A stretch of DNA of 64,000 nt from Monomorium pharaonis (lineage: Eukaryota > Arthropoda > Insecta > Hymenoptera > Formicidae): positions 11,098,510 to 11,162,509 of the forward strand of contig NC_050468.1 in NCBI RefSeq assembly GCF_013373865.1, given 5' to 3'. A model generated the notes under the pieces. The model saw only the letters and a list, made by a program, of their open reading frames with translations, did not search any database and was not told the DNA's origin. How positions within the stretch are numbered: position 1 is the first letter of the stretch; each line of letters begins with the position of its first letter. Shown piece by piece: positions 27,601 through 40,423 of this stretch. A program made the position numbers and the translations under genes.

Positions 27601-30600
27601 CGAGCTACGTTGAAATATTCCGCGCGATGTCGATACGACGTCGGGTCGTGTCCCGCTTCGTTGCGCCTACAGTCTCACGGGTTTGCTGCAGTGCAGGTAC
27701 GATACCCCCAAAAAGTAACCAAAACTAAATTTTAAACATTGATGTAAAATTAAAATTTTATAAAACAGAGACATGTGAAAGCACTTATTTCTAGAATTAT
27801 ATGTGGATAAAATAATTAGTATACTATATATTTAATAAAAATAGAAAGTGAAAAATTGGTAGAATTAATATCCTTAACTTAATTCCGTAAAATATTTTTC
27901 ATCTGTTTAGATGAGAAAAACAAAATTGTGAGCACTAAAAGGTTACAATATGAATATAACATTTTAATATTAAATTGGTATCACGTAATATTTTAATTTT
28001 ACGCTTGTACTACTATTTTTGGCTCTGCAAAGCTTCATGATTATTTGAAAAAGGATAATACTATTGCATTCTCTGTCCTTTAGTTGACCTGCACTTTTTT
28101 GGATTTTTTCATCAATTATTAAGTAATCTTCTATTAAATAAAGAACGTCTCATGTTAATAAATGCATCTAAATATCTCAAGCACTATACAAATCATTGAG
28201 ATTCGTTTTTCTCAAATTACATATTCTCAAGAGAGATATATTTTGATTTAAAAAGTTGATGTCAGAACGTGATGTAAGAACGTTATGATTAAATAAAATT
28301 TAATGTTATTTTTAATCCATTAAGGTTTATAGCTAAATTAGTAAGACTAGCGAAAATGTATGTAGTTAAAAATATAACTAAAACACACAAAAATATTTAT
28401 GATATAAAAAGGATATTGCAAAAATCACTCGTGCAACAAACTGTTATAAACAAGTTACTATATTTAATAAGTTACTAAATTGGTTATAGAGAGAAATTGA
28501 TTACGCTAATCAATTCTGCGGGAAAAATTGCAAAAAAATGTATAATTTTTTGTCATATTGTGCTCTTTGATTGAAAAAAGAAAATTGTGGATTATTAAAA
28601 TTCATTTAAGCTTATGAAGTTAATGATAAGATAACCTTTTTTGTAACTTATTAACTGCCGTAACCGTAGTTTTTCTTTACAGTCAATATTTAATAATCTG
28701 TTTATAACAGATCCTTGCATATCTGCCATCATAACTGCCATTTTGAATTTTGTTGTCATATTTCATCAGCGACTTCAAAAACCCCTTTACAGGCGTTCCC
28801 ATATCCGTAAAAAGGTTAATTCAGAAGTTTATAACTATGATACAAGATATAGGTCTCCAGCTCACTGTGTAGCAATGTACGCGCTCCTCAAAGTGCACGA
28901 CCATCCAGGTCGGAGGTATATAGGTCTACTGCAAACACGGAGAGAAGTAGATACGCCTCCGTCGTTTCCTCGGCGCAGCGGGGGGGAGGGGGTTACGGGA
29001 TCGCACTGATATACGGCGCGCGTATACTGACATTATGCGCCTCCCGTGTGCCGGAAGCGAGATTCTTTACGAGCTTTTACACCGACTCGGAACTATCGGG
29101 GTCGTGCAACTGGCTAATGCGAAACAGGAGCCCCTTTATGGCGTTTCGGGGCGGATAAAGCGATACTCGATAACGCTCCGTTTTTGGAACGGCAAAGGGA
29201 TGCTTCCACGATGAGGAGGAACGTCAGTTCAGGCATTTCCCGGCAACGCCTGGAATTATGTATACGTCGAAGGAATCGAGCGCCCGTGAATACGTCCCGG
29301 CTATCGGGCAGCAGTGGAGCGCGTCGACGGTTACGCCGGCGTTGTATTTACATAATGCATTATGGTAATAAAGCTAAGATTTCGCGTGCGCGTTTAAAAT
29401 GCAGCGCGGCGGCTGCAGATCATAACCGCGACACGTATCATTCCGACTTGCGGAACAACCGAGACGTGCGTGCGTGTGCGTGTGCGTTGCACGACCCTTT
29501 GGATCCGCTATATCTAATCCACGTCTCGCAATTCCAACTTTCTCGACGCTCGTCGTCGTCGGGAGAAAATGAATGACACTGGTCTGACAAGCAATGAAAG
29601 TTGAACCGCGGGAGCGCGGAGCAAGCATAAATCTCGCCGGAAAATTAACGATCGTTTGAATTGACAAGATTCAGCTTGTATGTCGGCGAGAGTCCACGTC
29701 GTTCTTCTTGCGAGATTCAAAAAATTATTACTTCCCCCTTTTTTTTAACGATATATCGCGCGTTAACGCCCGGAGCGCTATCTCGTTTAACAGCGAACGA
29801 AAATTTTAACGACCGCGCGGAATCGTATTCTGATTGCGCGATGCGCATCTTAATGCAGCCCGATGTATCGCAACGACGTACCCCTCCTCCCTCCCCGAAA
29901 TCCCCGGGACACGGGTACCGGAATTACCTTGTGCTTAATATATACTATATATATATCCGGCAGAGCGCGCAGTTTACCGGTATGACTTCCGTACACGGGG
30001 CGCTGGAAACAGGATTAATGGATTAGCGATGTTTTGAATTACAAGCGAAGTGTAAGCGGGGCAAATATTCTCTCTCTCCAATTAGAGCGGAATTCTACGG
30101 TAGCGCGGTAGAAGCTTCGAGTTACGGCGGAATCGGCGCACCTGCAGGAGCCCCCGAGAGCCCGTCAGAGTGAGGATCCTTTATAAATGTAGACTACTCC
30201 GCCGCGCACGCTCGTAAAACGGTAGATCATTCATGTTACGTAAGATGCGAATCTGTCGCCTAAATATTAAGAAAGAGAGGAAACAGATGAAATAGAACGC
30301 GTTACTTTAAATTCAACGATAAATTTAATATTAGACCGATATGTGAATAGTACATGCCAAGAAAAAGTATGATTTTTTAGCATTTTCATATCAATTATTA
30401 AGTACATTCTTAAGTTAAATTGAAAAAAATCTCAATGCTCTCGAATGTATTTTCTATACTTCTTCTTCTTCCTTCGTATCGATACACGCTGTGCTGTCCC
30501 AATCGGAGATATACCGAGGTCGAGGCACGCCGCAACAAGGAATAATCTGATGTATGGCGGTTTGCGGCGATGTTACAGTGTCTATTCAGCGGGATTCTTT

Positions 30601-31126
30601 ATGGTTTATTATCCGCTTTGGAAAACGTATCGAACCCGCCGCGAGAAATGCATGTAGCACTGACCGGAGTAGACACGAGCGATATATACATAGCAATAAA
30701 AGTCATAACCCAAGATGTGGATGCATCACATATGTATACATACGAAGTGTCGCAACGCGTTACCATCAGACCACGCGATCCAAGCCAGAAGGATGGAGCC
30801 TCGTGCTAAAAGCGACATACTTGACGAGGCTCTATACGCGTTAAATATAAATATAAAATAATAGATTAAGCTGTAATTAATAAACCGTAAGGTTGCACGA
30901 ATACGTCGGAACGCGGAACAACCGTGTGTGTTTTGCCCGCGAGTTTGATTGATGCCATTTCCAAGATAAGCCCGTAAGTGCCTTGAATTTCCGGCGGAAA
31001 CTTGGCACGGCGGACACACCGAAGGCTCGAAACCTAGCACGATGTTTATCTTCCCAAGCACCAAGGTACCCGCGTGTAACACCACAACCTGCCCAGTGAG
31101 TGACCAGTAGCTGTCGTCGGACTCAC
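23306..31126. other. Intron of 7.8 kb between the two supported minus-strand exons
   Basis: Inferred from phase agreement between the exons at 31127-31269 and 23193-23305, with GTGAGT at one end and ttgcag at the other. It holds a GC-rich patch at 23960-24370, an (AG)n run at 24576-24636, long AT-rich stretches and a broad GC-rich zone at 28850-30200 and onward. An 18-base perfect palindrome of the form ATCAAAAAATTTTTTGAT lies at 26721-26738. Frames in the GC-rich zones (for example 29184-29576, plus) are arginine/serine-rich and not convincing. Confidence 0.6.
24576..24636. repeat. (AG)n microsatellite
   Basis: About 60 bases of AG repeats with two interruptions, producing a spurious Ser/Leu-rich frame on the minus strand. 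Confidence 0.9.
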
Positions 31127-31269
31127 CTTCCTCGTAGGGCTGCGCACGTTTCGCGAACGCCCTCGAGAAAACGCCGCCGCGCGGCTTCGAGGCGTCCACG
31201 CCGTTTTCGACGGCCGCGCTCATTTTCGCGAGTGGTTCTTCACCGAGCGTGTGCCTGCCGTGGACGTAT
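31127..31269 (-). CDS. Coding exon, probably with the start codon, of an unrecognised protein
   Basis: Read on the minus strand, the exon follows an acceptor ending in caatttcag and ends at a strong donor, GAAG|GTGAGT. The likely ATG is at 31223, with A at -3, and the peptide starts MSAAVENGVDASKPRGGVFS. It gives 32 full codons plus one base (phase 1), ending AQPYEE. The frame stays open upstream of the ATG as far as the acceptor (15 more codons, including HGRHTLGEEPLAK), so this could instead be an internal exon. Phase 1 matches exactly what the exon at 23305-23193 needs. The frame remains open past the donor to 30726, but that stretch is read as intron because the GTGAGT donor is strong. 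The peptide is basic and small-residue-rich, with no signal peptide or membrane segment. I do not recognise the family, and no function is proposed. Confidence 0.68.
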
Positions 31270-31924
31270 CTGAAATTGACACATTACACACGAAACGTTT
31301 CTCATGAACAACTATTGGAAAACGGTTATCGAAGCTCTTCGACATTCGGTCCCAAATCAAAACTATTCCATGCGCCAGTCGAATATTGAATTTTATTCCA
31401 GGGCGAAAAACTCAAATATATCGCGGATTAATGTGCGTTTAATATATATAGAGGACAGATATAATAAAAAAAAAAAAAAATAATAACGGGAGAAAAAAGT
31501 ATTCGCGAGCAAAACAATTTTCCGCGAAACAGTTGACTGTCAGGTTAAGCGGCTTTTCCTGCCTTTGTTCCTCTGAAAGATATATATGGATTACACAGCG
31601 GTGCGATGTGGATTTATGTGTAATCTCATTAACCTTTCGTGATTAGTGCATTAACGTAAGACCCCCAATTTACTGGCGGCGCTTGTCGAATGCATAATAC
31701 AAGTGCGGTTTTCACGCCGCCGAGCGAGTATAATGGTAAAGTTGTAAGGCGCACCGTCAATGTGTTAATTAATGTAATTTATACGGCTCTCTCTAGCATC
31801 TGATGCCGCGTAAAAGTCAGTCTAAGTCAGTAACTCGTGCTAGAACAACTCGCGCGCTATAGAGAGACCGTCGTCGCAGCTGCCACCCACGCTCACACGA
31901 CGTTAATTTGTGTGCTGCAATTAG

Positions 31925-31926
<2 letters not shown>

Positions 31927-31970
<44 letters not shown>
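31927..31970. repeat. (CT)n microsatellite
   Basis: An uninterrupted run of about 22 CT units. Confidence 0.9.
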
Positions 31971-31971
<1 letters not shown>

Positions 31972-32853
31972 AATTAAATGTAGATTGTCTGATTACCGGT
32001 TGGCAGGGCTTATAAATAGAGAGACGCCGCCGATTTTTTATCGATCGGAGAGAAGGACACTACCGTCGTGAATAATTACATTCTTTTACGTCGTTATCTC
32101 TATTTAATTCAGAAGAATTAACAATTTAATATTTGGACGCGCGGTACGCGATTTCGCAAGGTAGAGGACAGGGATAAAACGAGTTCCCCACCAAAGTTCA
32201 TTTCAACTCGCTAAACTTTGGGACACTCATACCTAGAATGCGTATCAACACTCACTACGAGAAGCTGCATTATCATAGAGGAACTGTCCTCGCAAGCGTG
32301 CTGTTTACATAACGCAGCGCCGCGAGCACGAAAGACCCTCGTTACTCGCCTCGGGGATGACGCCATTATACGGAAAGTCCGTATTGGCGGCTGACGCGCA
32401 AACGACGAGCATATAATAATAACGTGCACCGTTCGCCGTCGATACTCACCCCGAAAACGCCGTGGCGCGGCACCCCACAACATTACACGTCACCCTGTGC
32501 ACACATACACACACGCGTATCGTCACCCCTCTTGTCGCCTTGAGACCCGCCGTCATTCGATCGTCATAATTTATCATTACGCATGGGGAAAGACGCGCTC
32601 GATAAATCCACGCCGTGTTCAACCGCGTTACCATTGATTTATGCACTGTGACGTTGGCGCGGCCGTAAAGGGAGATCTATCGCTCGCCCTTTACCGCGTC
32701 ACGACATTAGAAATCAACCCTCTCGCGCGAGCACGTCGGAGACCCGATGGAAAAAAAATGTCAACTTTTCATTTCGTACGTGACCCTTCCGGTTGTGAAA
32801 TGTCCGGCGCGATACGATCGTCATACATGAAACAACGTGCAGTGACAAATAAT

Positions 32854-32880
32854 CCGGCGAGCGTGTAAAACGCTCGCCGG
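32854..32880. repeat. Perfect GC-rich hairpin, 11-bp stem and 5-base loop
   Basis: CCGGCGAGCGT at 32854-32864 pairs perfectly with ACGCTCGCCGG at 32870-32880 across a GTAAA loop. It is not the histone-mRNA stem-loop, and no T-run follows, so it is not a bacterial-type terminator. It lies in a GC-rich zone about 1.6 kb upstream of the exon at 31127-31269. Function unknown. Confidence 0.6.
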
Positions 32881-33803
32881 TGGTCTGAAATTCGAGGGGC
32901 TGGTTTCGATTAATTATTCAGACGTAGCGACACATTTAGTACATTCTGTTAATTATGTAATGCCCTTTTTTTTGTGAATTTATTTCCGTCGATTTCGAGT
33001 CCAAGTTCGCTATTTCACGACGAGCCATGTTAAAGGATTCAGTAGTTTGCAATTTTATTGCGGAGTTTAACTTAGATTATGCGATTTAGACTATTTTTGC
33101 ATAGCAATGCTCCAATCTGAATAAATTCGCGTGCTTCACTGTAAACGAGCGATCAAACGTTCGCCATTTCAATTTCTGCTCGTCGCGCTCTCGAATGAAT
33201 GCGCTCTCACATTTAGTGCGGTGCTCGGCGATAGCACGTAACGATACGGTTAAACAATTTCGTTTGTTTCATTGCTCTGCATTCACACTCGATTTAGCGT
33301 CGTATTTTACTGTAACAATAAGCGCTACTATCTGATTCCGAGACATTTTTCATTTATATTTAGTAAAAAATGAAAAAACTTTCCTACAGACATTTTATGT
33401 TGTACTTTGGAAATTAAGAATTGAAAACAAATTGATAATAATAAATAACACTGGACCGTTATGTCAAAACTAAATATTGTAATTTAGCGTTGCGTTCTCC
33501 TCTAGTCATTGTTGTCTAATTCCAAGATTTTTACATTTAATAAAAAACAAAAAACTGTTTTTCTACAGGTATTTTATATTGTACTTTATAAATGTTAAAA
33601 ATCCAAAACAAATAACAAATAATTATAATAAATAAGATTAATTCGACGTGTAAAAAACAAATTATTGTAGAATTGTATCCTCTCTCTCTCTCTCTCTCAA
33701 CCAATGAACAAATAAAAAATTTACGATACATATAATAAATTAAAATTTTTAATAATAAAAATTTAAAAGGTTAAAGTATTTGAATATATGAATATCAAAA
33801 TAC

Positions 33804-34140
33804 GGTAAAACTGTATATACAATAATAGGGACCTATAATACGAGGAATCAATTGAAAGGTAATAGATCTTATGTATTTTTGGTCCCTGAATCCAAAACTG
33901 TTATTAGAATTAGGGGGTTGCTTGTATTTTTTAAGATATTGTCATGAAAATTACAAAAAACGATAAATATTGCGTTTAACGAAGTACAATACGCGCACAC
34001 ACACACACACACAAAATATATTCTCAGAAAACGCGTGGGCGGGGGAGAAGTTTAGCCCCTCTCCCTGTAACCCCTCTCCATAATTTTTCCTAACTCTAAC
34101 CCAACCAATTTTATGCAGACCCCTATTATACAGTTTTACC
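33804..34140. mobile_element. Non-autonomous hAT-type MITE, 337 bp
   Basis: The termini are perfect 14-bp inverted repeats: GGTAAAACTGTATA at the left and its complement at the right end. After a 5-base offset, AATAGGG also matches. The element is flanked on both sides by CAAAATAC (33796-33803 and 34141-34148), a perfect 8-bp target duplication. Duplications of 8 bp with short terminal repeats are typical of the hAT superfamily. The interior has an (AC)n run at 33995-34013 and no transposase-like frame, so it must depend on an enzyme encoded elsewhere. The intact duplication suggests a fairly recent insertion. Confidence 0.78.
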
Positions 34141-34148
34141 CAAAATAC

Positions 34149-37100
34149 AACTTGTAATCTGTTGATACTTGAATTTGAATTATTATTTACTGTTGAATCG
34201 CTTTCAGATACGATTTATTTAACAACCCATAAGGTATATTATTTAAATTTAATATAATTACATTTCCAAATAAAAATGATATTTTAATTGAAATTATATA
34301 AAAATTTTATATTATTTTAAAGTCCTATTATTTAATATTTTGTTTATTATTTATTAATAATTGTTCAGAAACTCAGTACGGTGACCCAAACTTCGATAGA
34401 AACCTTTGTCTCTCGAATCTCTTCGACAAAAAAATCGATACGTGATTATCGTTTTCCATTATGAATCCAATCGACGGATTAACGAATTACAAATAGCAAG
34501 CGGCATTAAATAACTGAATATTTTATTATTCTAGTATATTTATGTCTCGACGACAAAAGCAACAAGGGATTACATTACGTGGACGTTTAGACTCGATAAA
34601 TTCTTGGGAAGTTGCAAGTCGACGCTTCTGATTTATGTACCGCGACAGCAGAACTCATAAGGGAGATCTATAGTCGTTTTTTTCATTCTTTCTTTTCGCG
34701 TCCCATAGGACTACGTGCGGAAATCTTTGTCGGTGATTTTTAACTTGGTGGAGATTTAAGACGGTAGCATCCGCGAAACTTTTTTGTCCTTGCTTGAGGT
34801 ACTATTGCTGCGTCGTGGACTATATTAACTTATTTTTTAATATTTCTCGTAAACTTCAAAAATAAGTGACTTAGTAAGACTCTTTAAAATGCATGAGAAT
34901 TATTATCTAAAGACACACTTGTGTTGATTACTTGGAAAGAATTTTGTATCTAATATGTAAATTACTGTGGGCTTTATATTAATTACTATCCTTTTTACAG
35001 AACATCTGCATTTCGCTTTAATAATTTTACATATTTTACTTGAATAATTTGGATTATTGTTTTTTGTTGTCAACTTATTTCCATATCGTGAGATTTGTAA
35101 TTGAGAAGCTCGAGTAATTCTATCCACATTAGCTGCGTTAATAAACCCCGAGCAAGCGTAACACGATAGAAACGAAACTCGCAATAAACCGCGAACCGCG
35201 GAGAGAAATTATTCGCGCTCGCTCTACAGTTTCATTCGTATTGACGAACTTCCGCGGATAAACACTTTCGCGCTGACGAAAGAGGGAATAAAGCAGCCTA
35301 GATTGAATAGAAGCGATGAAGTCACGAATGAGTTGAGATACATCCTACAGAAGGAAATTAATCCATGTAAATCTAAAGTCAACCATAGAAATATCATCCT
35401 TCTAAAATTAGAACAATTTAAGATATAATTACATCAATACAATCAATGAACTAAAATAAAATAAAATATAAAATCAATAGATATATACAATAAAAGATAA
35501 ATAAATTAAAATTTGAAAACATTTTGCATTTTCTTGCTTCAAAAGTGACGCAACATAAAAAAGTTTTTCAAAAAAAAAAAAAAAAAGAAAAATGTTGTTT
35601 AATAGAAAATTATTGATTATTAAATAATATTGATAGAGAAAGAATATTTATTAATTTGTTGAAAACTTGTATCAGTAATTTTTTATTGTTTAATATTTTT
35701 TATATTTTTGATATGCAATTATCTAAAGTATAAAATAAATGTAAAGACAAAATTATTGCTTGAAATGACTATTGAATGGACGAAATGGATCCGATACATT
35801 TCCCAAGACAATTTACGTTATCATAGATCTCATCTTAGCCCTAGCTACGGATAATAGGTAACAAACCCGGCAGTGTTTCACGATGGAGTAATAATTTGTG
35901 TCACTGCATCCCCAGAAATGAGTGTTATTGTCAGATTCGCAATTACGGTAGTTTGCTATCGTATACGACCCCCTGGTGTCCAATTTCAAAATGGACACCA
36001 CCGCCACTTTGACGATCCCTTCAGCCATACTCATTTGGGAAATGACAAAGTTTCGCCTACTTTTCTTCATAAAGCAGTTTGCCAACTGCCACATTGAAAG
36101 TCCAATTGCTAGATTTAATTGAACGAAAACAATCTTTAGGTAATAATATATTAGAGGACGCGTTTAATTAAAAAGATATTTTAAGGGTTACACATATTAC
36201 TGTAATAATAAATTATATGTTAGTAATAATAACATACAGTGTTATTAATACAAATGAAAAAAAGATAATTGCAATTATAATTTTGCTTGGACTTTATTCA
36301 GTCCAAATATCAAACACTTTTTTCTTTCAATGCAATAGGCGAATAACTATATGTGCGAAATAACGAAAAAAAGAAAAAGGTGTCGTATATATTGGTTCTG
36401 ATTTGATATAAAGATCCATTGGGAATAAATTATTCTAATTACTAAGAGTATTGTTACAATGATTCATCCCGACTATCGAGTCCGCCAAAGTAAAACAAAT
36501 GGAAAGGGCACGACCGGCCGGTCGATATATCGGCGGGTCCGAGTCACCGACATTCCCCGCTTTTCTCCTTCGTACATTCCGATCGATCGCGCTCCTCTCG
36601 ACCAGCGCGACATCGTAAATACGAATTACGATAAGACCCGTTGTAGTATCTCCGCGCGGTATCGCGCTACGAGGTACATGAATTAAATATAACATCAGCC
36701 ATGAAGATTCCCGTGGATCTACAGTCCTCCTAATTTCTTACTGTCAGCGGTGAGTACTTCTTCCTATCTTATTCCGCGTCTAATCCGCTTCATGCCGCAT
36801 CCGTATCCGACTTATAATTCCTCGCGAGCGTTTTCCTTTGCCGCCCCTTTGGGAATTCGCCAGCTTTATCGCCATCTAATTTACTCCCGTCGGCGTGAGT
36901 CTCCTCAAGAGCAAGTAGGTGTTTCGCGGAACTAATTACCGAGAAACCCATTCCAAAATTTTGTTTCTCACCACCAACACCGCCGAAACGGCGCGCGTCC
37001 CGCGTCTCAACCGCTCTCGACGATTCTCCGTATCCTCTTCCCTCTCGCGCGGAAGGAAATTGCGAAATGCCAGGCGCATCGTGTATCCTCCTCCCTGACT

Positions 37101-37548
37101 CTGTCAGGAATTCTGCACAGACGAATGATAGTTCCTGCAGGGAGATTCGGCCCTTTCACGCGGAAGGAAATCTCGCGAGATGCAACGCAGTACGCCGTCG
37201 TCGTCGAATGATTTCGCCGCGCTTTCCGGATTGCCTCTTTGCCGCATTCGGCGCCTAACGTGTCGGGATTTATGACGTAGATGTAAATGCATGCGGGAAG
37301 GGCTCTTTGTCCTTGTTGTTGTCACGAGAGTTTGAGCTGTAGCGAGTCGTCGCGCGGAACCACAGCGAAACTTTGTTGCACCTCGTGCGCGACGTGTCGT
37401 GTCGGCAATCCGGCCGCTTAACGAAATTTATATACGGACAACTATGGACGTCTCTTTCATTCAATAAAGTTCCAAAGTTCAAAGTCATAATTTCATTCAC
37501 AAATTTCCTTTCAATTCAATACTTTAAGTCTTTTAGTATCCACTTAAA
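34149..37548. other. Non-coding stretch between two MITEs
   Basis: AT-rich to about 36400, then GC-rich at 36450-37440. A mixed-composition patch at 35813-36097 is open on both strands (93 codons minus, 74 plus). The minus frame has several Cys and hydrophobic residues but no motif I can name. A 14-base perfect palindrome, CGACCGGCCGGTCG, lies at 36511-36524. Nothing else is supported. Confidence 0.5.
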
Positions 37549-37557
37549 AAGAATAAT

Positions 37558-37795
37558 ACACAGGTAAAATAATTTTGTTAAAATATCTAAAAAATTAGCT
37601 ATAGATCTGAAAATAATTTTTTTAGATCACCAAATATTTACATAGAACACTTGAACTGTAGTTGCTAAATTTTTTACGGTACTTGAGCAAATAACATATT
37701 TATTTTGATTGTCTAATAAAATTATTTTTAGATCTATATCTATCTAGCATTTGCTGAATTTTATAAATATTTCAACAAAATTATTTTTTCTATGC
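37558..37795. mobile_element. MITE of the CACGG family, copy 2, with perfect 9-bp target duplication
   Basis: The left arm, beginning ACACAGGTAAAATAATTTTG, and the right arm, ending TTATTTTTTCTATGC, are long imperfect inverted repeats of about 80-90 bases. Both carry the family words (T/A)ATAGATCT(G/A)AAAATAATTTT. The element is flanked by AAGAATAAT at 37549-37557 and 37796-37804, an exact 9-bp duplication. Long terminal inverted repeats with 9-bp duplications are characteristic of Mutator-like elements. No coding frame is present. Confidence 0.75.
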
Positions 37796-37804
37796 AAGAA
37801 TAAT

Positions 37805-40267
37805 TTTCATTTCTTAAAAATATGAAAAATGAAATATTCACTATTCTTACTGGTGGAATGGATAGAATAGAGAGTATAATGCAATTTTAACTGATAAACT
37901 TTATATCAACTTTATCAATTTTTCCGCATTCCTTTTCTCTTCCTTCGTTATTTCGCGTCTAACCCGACGTTACCATAAATCGCGTCGTTAACTCGATATC
38001 ATCGGCAGTCGACCTGAGAACACCTTGCGGCCATGCGCGATTTTAATCTAGGTGCAACAGAAAAAACGGAATGGTTTCACGAAGAGCGGCGAAAGTTCGA
38101 GAAAGAGGGAGCGTCGAGCGAGGCAAACTTAAAGTTAACGGTGACGCTAAAAGCCAAAGCTAAAAGCTCTTTATTTTTTTCGCTTTCTGCCTTAATTAGT
38201 GCGCTCTCGACCGTATAATTATTGCGTTACGGTTGCATTAGGCGACAAACAAGGCGAGTGTCTCCGGTATACCTAACAATTCTACCTCTCCCCTTTCGTT
38301 GTGCCTCCTTTTTTCTCCTCTTAATTTCCTCTTTAGGTACGTTTAACATGTACATCGCGTATTACAAATGTATGTAACGTTTTAATTCCAGAACGTAGTC
38401 AACATTAATATATTAGAAGAAAAATATATTACATTTATAATATTAAACAGAAGTATTAGCCTTAAACAATACACTATTAAATATTAAAAAGCAATTACTA
38501 AACACTTGATTCCTCGAGTTAAATCATATTTTCTTATTTGTAACTTCTATGCTCGTTGCGAAATTTATTACTTTAACACAGAACACTTGTTTAAAAAAAA
38601 TCTTATCTAATCAATTTATTTTTGCGATAGAAACTTGTTTGATTTTAAACTAAGCAGAGTTTGTATTAGGTGCACCTTGGGAAAAATGTTTCAGCATATT
38701 AATTGAAAATCTTATAAAATAATATGTTTGTTCAAAAACGAACGAATCATTAATTTTGTAAGAATTACCGAATTATAATAAAGTCAACCAAATTAGTTAT
38801 AAATTCTCGAATTCTATTATAAATACTAGAAATTTTGCTTGATTTCACTAAAACACACTTAATCATATATGTCTTGTTAATATATCATATTTTTCAGTGA
38901 AAAAAATTAGATTTTAGAATCAAATTAATATATGTTTTTAACTTAATTGTTTTAGTCAAATTAATGATATAGTGAGTGGGAATAACGGCAACCTATTTTA
39001 AAAGATTTAAATTGGGTATAATTTGACATTTATATAAATATATATGTTAAACATTGTGTGTGTGTGTGTGTGTGTATGTGTGTGTGTGTGTGTATGTGTG
39101 TGTGTTGACGAATTTGACAGTGCAGAACTTTATAGTTCTGTATTAATTAGATTTGTATAAATTTACGTTTTGTAATTGTATTTTTGTTTTGAATGTATTT
39201 TCTCACCTCTGAATATGAACTTTACACAAACTTTACTTACTATATCATAGATCACGTAAACAACGTTGAAGTTACTTGAGTTTCAAACGTGATAGTTGAC
39301 ATGATCGTGATTAAGTTTCAAGTCGAACAAAGTTTGATGGAATCGTTGGATTATTTTGAGATTTCAGTAGAAGATTCACAGACGGAATAATCGGACAAAA
39401 TTTCTTATATTAAACTTTAACATACAAAAATATTCTTTCGGTAAAGTTTATCGATTGGACATACGCTTTTATTATCTGTGCATTTTGTATTTTTCACGTC
39501 CAATTGTCCTTCCTGTTTAATCATGCAGTGAAATAAATTGAATAAGTTAAAATCAGCTCATTATACAAAGATAAAATAATCACGCTGAGTTAATAGAAAT
39601 GCAACTAAGAAGATATAATATCTCTGTATCAACGCGATGGGATGGAAAATCAAATTGACGTTTGGCATTATATTTCAGGAAATGTCAGATTTTTATATTT
39701 AACTCTCGATAGATTTCTTTCTCTATTTCCACATTTAGACGCAGTTACTGACTTCCAATATTGATTTATTTGGAAACCGAATGTCATTAATTTTGATAAT
39801 AACTCAATTACTTTGATGTAACTTGATGTAACTGAAATACTTGACTTTATGTGATTTAGAAATCAAATACTGTTTCGCGCACAATCCTGCGGTCATTACA
39901 GAATAATGATCGCATAATTTGCGAGCAGGCCGCGGCTCGTAATCGACCTGTTCGGTTCTTTTTTCTGGTCGGGAACAATGAACATTAGAGCAATCTGTTT
40001 CGCACGACAGAACATTCAGGATGAGCCCTAACGGTGAAAGTCGGACCGGAAGAATCAACGATCCGTGACTGGCAATACGACAATGCAAACGGTACTGAAA
40101 CCTTTTAGTTCCAGACGAGATGTCGCCGCACAATTCCTAGCAGTTGTCACAGAGATTGGCACAGATAGATAATCTCTTGGTGATCTCCCGCTGTCACATA
40201 AATTCACGAAGCACAACTATGTAACATATTTTTCATCATCCTGACATCGTTAGAAGATTTATAAAAA
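37805..40267. other. AT-rich non-coding stretch
   Basis: Mostly AT-rich, with a short GC-richer patch at about 37930-38340 and the (TG)n run at 39055-39105. Bases 39900-40200 are moderately GC-rich. No supported exon or RNA gene. Confidence 0.5.
39055..39105. repeat. (TG)n microsatellite
   Basis: About 50 bases of TG repeats interrupted by two TATG steps. Confidence 0.9.
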
Positions 40268-40423
40268 CATTTATAAAATTATTTTTGTTAAAATATTTAA
40301 ACATTTAATTGGATACAGATCTTAAATCATCTGGACCATCAGAATAATTGACAAGGGATGTTCAAGTATGATGAGCAATGCTGCAAAAGATTTAGACACT
40401 TTAGCAAGATTCTTCTTTACGTG
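40268..40423. mobile_element. MITE of the CACGG family, copy 3, eroded
   Basis: The left half has AAAATTATTTTTGTTAAAAT and AATTGGATACAGATCTTAAA. The right end is the complement of CACGTAAAGAAGAATCTTGC, followed inward by the complement of TAAAGTGTCTAAAT. The central GATGTTCAAGT is shared with copy 4. It is shorter than the other copies, probably through internal deletion, and the left border is approximate. No target duplication seen. Confidence 0.5.

Larger units (their letters stand above)
31270..33803. other. Upstream sequence or 5' intron of the minus-strand gene
   Basis: Lies upstream, on the minus strand, of the acceptor at 31270. It is a GC-rich zone to about 33000 and then AT-rich. 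It contains a poly(A) run near 31467-31481, a (CT)n run at 31927-31970, a strong GC hairpin at 32854-32880 and a short (CT)n at 33680-33698. No further exon with matching phase was identified. Confidence 0.5.

Noticed and set aside
29184..29576. 130-codon plus-strand frame in the 29 kb GC-rich zone
   Set aside because: Arg/Ser-rich with low-complexity stretches, lies within the inferred intron, no splice support.
30726..31223. 165-codon minus-strand frame taken as one gene
   Set aside because: Only the first 32 codons are read as coding. A strong GTGAGT donor follows, and the next exon fits in phase at 23305; the rest has no protein-like character.
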